Assembly: GCA_017430455.1 (NCBI GenBank) | Contig: JAFRMX010000005.1 | Location: 88,539-152,538 of the forward strand | Source: Oscillospiraceae bacterium | Lineage (GTDB): Bacteria > Bacillota > Clostridia > Oscillospirales > Oscillospiraceae | Direction: 5' to 3' | Length of the DNA stretch: 64,000 bases | Part shown: in pieces, positions 59,690 through 64,000 of the stretch | Position numbering within the stretch: the stretch's first letter is position 1 | How the letters are laid out: each line of letters begins with the position of its first letter | The notes under the pieces: generated by a model | What the model saw: only the letters and a program-made list of their open reading frames with translations | Told to the model about the DNA's origin: nothing | Databases searched by the model: none | Position numbers and translations under genes: made by a program

Positions 59690-60472
59690 ATGATTAGTTT
59701 ATATGAAATGACGTCATCAACGGAGGAAATGATTAATGCTCTTCGGGTAAATGCATTAAACCATAAAAACTATAAACTCTATATGCCTATGGATCGGGCA
59801 TTAAGTTTTCTGCTTTCCGGATATCTGTATTTGAGTATTGGCGAAAAATGGCTTGATGACGAAGATCACAAGCAAATGGAAAACACATCATCATATGGTC
59901 GTTGCTTTGTTTGTTCAACTATGGAAAATATTGCATTCTGGCAGCTTTATGGTGGTTATAAAGGGGAAAATGGAGCAATGCTTAATTTCCCGGGCAGCAT
60001 AATCAAAAATTTGGTAAAAACTGAATCTGCTGAACTGGGAAAATATGAAAAGAACATCTTTAAAGCTTATAAAGATATATATTCCGGCAAGGATTTTGAT
60101 TCGTTTATGACGGATATTGTTTATACACAGGATGTAAAAGGGAAAAAAGGAGAGGATGAATGCCGATTATCTTTATGGGATGAGCATAAAACTGTCAGCA
60201 AGGCGCTTGTTTCCGATGAAAGGATTTATAAGAAAAACTATATTTGGCAAAATGAGAAGGAAAGCAGATACATAATACAGTTAAAAGGCGAAGCTGCAAC
60301 CTGCGCTAAAGACGAAAAACTCGGAATTATACGAGTTGCGATATCAGAAAAAGACAAAAATCAAATGAAAAAGAATTTTTACCAATCCCCGTTATATTGT
60401 GGTAAGGTCGATTTTGGCAATCAGAGTAACACGTACGGCAAGTTGAATTTAAAAAAGGAAAAGGAGGAATAA
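59690..60472 (+). CDS. DUF2971-like protein
   Basis: This protein of about 260 residues resembles the DUF2971 family by its central segment CFVCSTMENIAFWQLYGGYK followed by GAMLNFPGSI, matching the family's C-F-S-x-x-x-x-x-x-x-W-x-x-Y-x-x-x-x-x-G layout. The first ATG (59684) is only two to three bases after AAAGG, so the second ATG at 59690 is preferred. DUF2971 proteins have no assigned activity but often occur in variable and defence-like loci. It is 90 bases after the propeller gene and ends the module. Confidence 0.65.
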   Translation: MISLYEMTSSTEEMINALRVNALNHKNYKLYMPMDRALSFLLSGYLYLSIGEKWLDDEDHKQMENTSSYGRCFVCSTMENIAFWQLYGGYKGENGAMLNFPGSIIKNLVKTESAELGKYEKNIFKAYKDIYSGKDFDSFMTDIVYTQDVKGKKGEDECRLSLWDEHKTVSKALVSDERIYKKNYIWQNEKESRYIIQLKGEAATCAKDEKLGIIRVAISEKDKNQMKKNFYQSPLYCGKVDFGNQSNTYGKLNLKKEKEE

Positions 60473-60479
60473 ACAGTAA

Positions 60480-60653
60480 ACCGATCCATCTCTATGGATA
60501 GGTGAAAGAATCCCACAATACCCCGGAATTGCAAACAGCTCGAATGCAGGCCTGATCGCAGAGAAAATTCAAAAGAAAACAGACCGCGCGGCTGTGCTTG
60601 CAAAGCTTCGGGAGAGGAAAGCAGAAGCCGATAAGACAAACCGGGATCAATAA
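60480..60653 (+). pseudogene. open frame without a start, possible gene remnant
   Basis: One frame is open for 57 codons from after a stop at 60477 to a stop at 60651-60653. Its translation (LWIGERIPQYPGI, then GLIAEKIQKKTDRAAVLAKL, REKK-like tail RERKAEADKTN) is helical and Lys/Glu-rich and looks genuinely coding, but there is no in-frame ATG, GTG or TTG near the AGGAGG at 60461-60466. It may be a truncated or frameshifted accessory gene. Low confidence. Confidence 0.35.
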
Positions 60654-60664
60654 ATAAAGAAGCG

Positions 60665-60691
60665 GCAGAGGCGGGAAATCCCCGCCTCTGC
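60665..60691 (+). terminator. terminator closing the accessory module
   Basis: GCAGAGGCGGG at 60665-60675 pairs perfectly with 60681-60691 around AAATC. A sister hairpin with the same CAGAGGCGGG arm lies at 60965-60990. Confidence 0.7.
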
Positions 60692-60787
60692 TTATTGGGA
60701 AATGATCGGTGCACACGGATGAACACCTGATGCGATCTGCTGAACAGCTGAAACGCTTGTGACGCAACGGCTCAGCCGTTAAGTGAA

Positions 60788-61037
60788 AGCGTGCACGCTC
60801 ATTAAAACTTTTTGTTTTTCTGCGGATATATGTATATTATGTGTTTTTTTCCGGATTTTCGAAAAGGACGTGCACTGCGTGCACAAGTCTTGATACAAGA
60901 GGGTTTTTCCAAAGAATAGACGTGCACTATTGATGCACATGTTCACACCGTTAATATAAAGAGACAGAGGCGGGAGATTCCCGCCTCTGTCTGCTTCACC
61001 CGGTTTGCGAAGATATATCAGGAATAAACGCAGAGTG
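60788..61037. repeat. intergenic modular repeat element, copy 3 (GTGCAC motif)
   Basis: The gene-free segment 60692-61057 holds the palindrome AGCGTGCACGCT (60788-60799), a pair of GTGCAC at 60870 and 60879, another at 60922 and ATGCAC at 60934, then a CAGAGGCGGG hairpin. It ends with CTGCTTCACCCGGTTTG at 60991-61007 and a further 30 bases closely matching the end of copy 2 (55720-55772 versus 60983-61037). The scaffold before that end is not clearly shared with copies 1 and 2. Confidence 0.6.
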
Positions 61038-61057
61038 TAAGCATTAAAATATGAATT

Positions 61058-61639
61058 TCACATTGTTCCGAGCTGGTCGAGGTTCAGCTCGAAAGCGGGG
61101 ATGAAGTGCTCAAGGAAGTACTTTACTTCGGGCAGAGGGCTTTCGTCCAGGATGGCCAGGGTCTGTTTCTCTGCAGAGATGAATTCATCGTTTCCCGCCC
61201 GGCGCTCTTCTATGCACTTGATGTACGCCGAAAGCTTGTCGGCCGCTTTGACCAGATCACGGTATTTTTCGGAGATCTCACCGTTGAAGACCTGTCTGAA
61301 GGAGCCCTGAAGCTCCTCCGGGAGAGTTGAGAGGATCTTTTCGCAGGCGAGCTCCTCCATCTCCTTATAGGCTTTGTTGATCTCCCTGCTGTGATATTTT
61401 ATGGGAGTCGGAAGATCTCCCGTCAGTATCTCGGAGCAGTCGTGGTAAAGAGCGACTACTGCAGCTGCATCGGGATCACAGTCTTTGTGAAATATATCTC
61501 TTCTTATGACTCCGAGGGCGTGAGCGATAACAGCCACCATATGGCTGTGCTCCTGTATATTCTCACTTTCAGAGTTGCGCATCAGGCTCCAGCGGTTTAT
61601 ATATCTCATGCGCGATACATATGCAAAAAAGTTGTTCAT
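61058..61639 (-). CDS. yfbR: HD-domain 5'-deoxynucleotidase YfbR-like
   Basis: This 193-residue HD-fold phosphohydrolase removes phosphate from deoxynucleoside 5'-monophosphates. Metal ligands are in SENIQEHSHMVAVIAHALG (His) and VVALYHDCSEILTGDLPTPIKY (His-Asp and the family's E-x-x-x-G-D-x-P-T-P-x-K-Y motif), with Asp in LVKAADKLSAYIKCIEE. YfbR length is about 200. It is divergent from typA. Confidence 0.92.
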   Translation of the reverse strand: MNNFFAYVSRMRYINRWSLMRNSESENIQEHSHMVAVIAHALGVIRRDIFHKDCDPDAAAVVALYHDCSEILTGDLPTPIKYHSREINKAYKEMEELACEKILSTLPEELQGSFRQVFNGEISEKYRDLVKAADKLSAYIKCIEERRAGNDEFISAEKQTLAILDESPLPEVKYFLEHFIPAFELNLDQLGTM

Positions 61640-61707
61640 GGTTCAGACATCCTTTCCTTTTCGCAATGATAACAAAAAAATATAAGAAATACAACAGGTT
61701 CAAACTA

Positions 61708-61736
61708 TTGCAAACACACGCCTGACGTGGTAAAAT
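61708..61736 (+). promoter_or_regulatory. promoter of typA
   Basis: TTGCAA at 61708-61713 and TAAAAT at 61731-61736 are 17 bases apart, about 40 bases before the ATG. The same boxes with the same spacing precede efp. Confidence 0.7.
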
Positions 61737-61776
61737 CCTGCTGTTTTTTGAGATTTTCGGATAGGATGACAAACAG

Positions 61777-63597
61777 ATGGATAAATTGAGAAATATTGCG
61801 ATCATAGCCCACGTCGACCACGGCAAGACGACGCTTGTGGACGAGATGCTCAAGCAGTCGGGGATCTACAGGGAAAACCAGGAGATCGTCGAGAGAGTCA
61901 TGGACTCGAACGATCTCGAGCGCGAACGCGGGATAACGATAATGGCAAAAAATACGGCCGTCCGCTACGGCGATACAAAGATCAACATAGTCGATACTCC
62001 GGGCCACGCCGATTTCGGAGGCGAGGTCGAGCGTATACTTAAGATGGTAAACGGCGTAATCCTGCTTGTCGATGCTGCGGAAGGTCCCATGCCCCAGACG
62101 AGATTCGTTCTCTCGAGAGCGCTTGAGATGGGACACAGGGTCATTGTCGTCGTCAACAAGATAGACAGACCTGACCAGAGGATACACGAGGTGGTCGATG
62201 AAATACTCGAGCTTCTGATGGATCTGAACGCGACCGATGAACAGCTCGACTCCCCCATGCTATTCTGCTCCGGAAGAAACGGGACCGCCTCTTATTCGCC
62301 GGATGTCGTCGGGACCGACCTCAAACCTCTTTTTGAGACTATCCTCGAGTATATTCCCGAGCCCGAATGCGATGAGACCGCGCCGTTCCAGATGCTGGTC
62401 TCCAATATCGATTACAACGAATACGTCGGAAGGATCGCTGTAGGCAGAATAGAGCGCGGGACCATCCGACAGAACGAAGAGATCGAGCTGTGCAACTGGC
62501 ATGACCCCGATGCCCCCTCGATAAAAGCCAAGGCGGTATCGCTTTATCAGTTCGAGGGTCTCGGAAGGGAAGCCGTTACAGAGGCCTCCGCAGGCAATAT
62601 TATAGCCATGAGCGGCATAGGCGACGTCACTATCGGCGATACGATCTGCGCGAGAGGCCACGCGGAACCGCTGCCCTTCGTGAAGATAGGCGCGCCTACC
62701 ATGGAAATGACCTTCTCTGTCAACGACAGTCCCTTTGCCGGAAAAGAAGGGAAATTCGTTACCTCGAGACAGATCTCCGACAGGCTCCACAGAGAAACAC
62801 TGAAAGACGTCTCGCTGAGAGTAACGGATGTCGAAAACAGCACAGACAGCTTCAATGTAGCCGGCAGAGGCGAAATGAGCCTTTCGATACTCATTGAGAC
62901 GATGCGCCGGGAGGGCTATGAATTCCAGGTATCGCCTCCGAGGGTGCTGTATAAGGAGATAGACGGAAAGACCTGTGAGCCGATAGAAAGAGTTGTCGTC
63001 GATGTACCTTCCGAATATATGGGCTCCGTTATGGAAAAGCTCGGGCAGAGAAAAGGCGAATTTGTGGAGATGACACCTGTCGGAAACAGGATGAAGCTGG
63101 AGTTTCTTGTCCCGTCGAGAGGGCTTTTCGGATACAGAAATGAATTTCTGACAGATACAAAGGGCGAGGGCATACTGGCCTCTGTATTTGAGAGATATGA
63201 GCCTTATAAAGGCGATATCGCGAGACGGACGACAGGATCTCTGATAGCTCATGAGACAGGAGAAGCGGTGGCCTACGGCATATGGAACGCTCAGGAGAGG
63301 GGCGCAATGTTCATTACACCGGGAACGAAAGTCTACGGCGGTATGGTTGTCGGAGTCACAAACAAGTCTGACGATGTGCCCGTCAATGTATGCCGCACGA
63401 AGCACCTGACCAACACCAGAGCCTCCGGCAGCGATGAGGCCCTGAGGCTCGTTCCGGCCAGAAAGCTCAGCCTGGAGCAGTGTCTCGAGTTTCTTGCGGA
63501 TGACGAGCTTCTGGAAGTAACGCCCGAGAACCTCAGGATCCGCAAATCCATTCTTGACCACAGCCTCAGAATGAAGGCTGTAATGAAAAACAGATAA
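61777..63597 (+). CDS. typA: translational GTPase TypA/BipA
   Basis: This 606-residue ribosome-associated GTPase has G1 IIAHVDHGKTTLVDEM, G2 in RERGITIMAKNTAV, G3 VDTPGHADFGGEVERIL, G4 VVVNKIDRPDQR, then EF-G-like domains II, III and V and the TypA-specific C-terminal domain (TNTRASGSDEALRLVPARKL, ELLEVTPENLRIRKSIL). Length is typical (about 605). It acts in ribosome assembly and stress or cold adaptation. Confidence 0.97.
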   Translation: MDKLRNIAIIAHVDHGKTTLVDEMLKQSGIYRENQEIVERVMDSNDLERERGITIMAKNTAVRYGDTKINIVDTPGHADFGGEVERILKMVNGVILLVDAAEGPMPQTRFVLSRALEMGHRVIVVVNKIDRPDQRIHEVVDEILELLMDLNATDEQLDSPMLFCSGRNGTASYSPDVVGTDLKPLFETILEYIPEPECDETAPFQMLVSNIDYNEYVGRIAVGRIERGTIRQNEEIELCNWHDPDAPSIKAKAVSLYQFEGLGREAVTEASAGNIIAMSGIGDVTIGDTICARGHAEPLPFVKIGAPTMEMTFSVNDSPFAGKEGKFVTSRQISDRLHRETLKDVSLRVTDVENSTDSFNVAGRGEMSLSILIETMRREGYEFQVSPPRVLYKEIDGKTCEPIERVVVDVPSEYMGSVMEKLGQRKGEFVEMTPVGNRMKLEFLVPSRGLFGYRNEFLTDTKGEGILASVFERYEPYKGDIARRTTGSLIAHETGEAVAYGIWNAQERGAMFITPGTKVYGGMVVGVTNKSDDVPVNVCRTKHLTNTRASGSDEALRLVPARKLSLEQCLEFLADDELLEVTPENLRIRKSILDHSLRMKAVMKNR

Positions 63598-63611
63598 ATC
63601 AGCAATAAATG

Positions 63612-63656
63612 AGGGCTGATCCGAATTTTCATTCCGGATCAGCCCTTTTCTGTTTT
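63612..63656 (+). terminator. terminator after typA
   Basis: AGGGCTGATCCG at 63612-63623 pairs perfectly with 63635-63646 around an eleven-base loop, followed by TTTCTGTTTTTT. Confidence 0.9.
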
Positions 63657-64000
63657 TTAAAGACCCATGTCCAGCTGCTTCAGTTCCTTTATTATTTCGG
63701 TCTGACGCTCGTAAAACATGAGCTCCTCGTTGTGCCGGTAGTATTCCCGGCTTCCGTAACGCGCAATGAATCGCGCAGTATACACTGTTGCAGTGAGATC
63801 AGTCACCAGTATAAGAAGTTCCTGCCCTTCAGGCCAGACTTCTTCGCAGAAATTGAAAAGGTTTGAAAGCTTTTCACCTGCATCAGCGGCACGCTCTTTC
63901 ATTGCGGAGACCTGTTTACCGAATGAGGAACGCGTATCTTCAAAACACCGGTCAAGGCTTTCGGTTAAGAAGCCGATAATAAAATCAAAGCGTCTGTGCA
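63657..64000 (-). CDS. unknown protein, 5' part beyond the window
   Basis: The minus-strand frame ending at 63657 stays open to the window edge, giving at least 114 residues; an internal ATG at 63902 is not necessarily the start. The visible C-terminal part is helical, with GQELLILVTDLTATVYTARF, YGSREYYRHNEELMFYERQ and a final KQLDMGL. It resembles the C terminus of a larger Clostridial protein of unknown function that I cannot name. It converges on typA. Confidence 0.7.
   Translation of the reverse strand, partial: HRRFDFIIGFLTESLDRCFEDTRSSFGKQVSAMKERAADAGEKLSNLFNFCEEVWPEGQELLILVTDLTATVYTARFIARYGSREYYRHNEELMFYERQTEIIKELKQLDMGL

Noticed and set aside
62260..63561. Minus-strand open frame of 433 codons inside typA
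   Set aside because: typA is intact and conserved; the antisense frame is a shadow without motifs.

Overview
The window looks like a chromosomal segment of an anaerobic member of the Bacillota, class Clostridia. The evidence is AGGAGG-type ribosome sites, lipoproteins with an LAAC lipobox, a tRNA-Thr/tRNA-Asp pair with encoded CCA, and Clostridia-type neighbours such as efp next to a cysteine-rich zinc-ribbon protein. Most of it is dense and near 50% G+C. Two stretches, about 15.2-28.5 kb and 55.8-60.5 kb, are visibly A+T-richer and read as later additions.

1-15 kb is a pentose/monosaccharide region. A DUF4430 lipoprotein, an ECF-type membrane protein and a DUF4867 cupin come first. A LacI-family repressor is then divergent from a long operon. 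That operon begins with an unusual fused double solute-binding lipoprotein (ChvE-like half plus YtfQ-like half). It continues with a complete YtfR-YtfT-YjfF-type ABC transporter, an internal promoter with a palindrome, a complete MmsA-MmsB (GguAB)-type ABC transporter, a small membrane protein, xylulokinase and xylose isomerase. Each half of the fused binding protein matches the usual partner of one of the two transporters.

15-28.5 kb is an A+T-rich second sugar locus. It holds a decayed VOC-family gene, a paralogue of the small membrane protein, a LacI-type regulator with an extra N-terminal domain, and a third sugar ABC transporter (ChvE-like protein plus MmsAB paralogues). A catabolic block follows: a ureidoglycolate-lyase-like cupin, a double cupin, 3-hexulose-6-phosphate synthase, two 6-phospho-3-hexuloisomerase-like SIS proteins, a PfkB sugar kinase, a ribulose/allulose-phosphate 3-epimerase-like protein, a DUF4432 epimerase and a D-lyxose-isomerase-like cupin. 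The enzyme set suggests an unassigned route from an imported sugar to ribulose-5-phosphate.

28.5-55 kb is mainly ordinary chromosome: an MFS transporter, an Ldh-family dehydrogenase, a HAD phosphatase, an S9 peptidase, an alpha/beta hydrolase, an ATP-grasp protein, a flavoprotein/2Fe-2S reductase pair, two tRNAs, a minus-strand run (ruvX, folC, Sfp-type transferase, glycerol-1-phosphate dehydrogenase, Na/Pi cotransporter, EamA, D-Ala-D-Ala carboxypeptidase), a divergent two-component system, efp, psuG, an M32 carboxypeptidase, thyA and folA.

55-61 kb is an accessory module: a Xre regulator with clear palindromic operators, two unknown genes, an 852-residue zinc-ribbon/TPR-like/transmembrane/RCC1-propeller protein, and a DUF2971-like gene. 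It is bounded by related intergenic elements whose scaffold is shared but whose iterated short motif differs from copy to copy. After it come yfbR, typA and the start of an unknown gene cut by the window edge.
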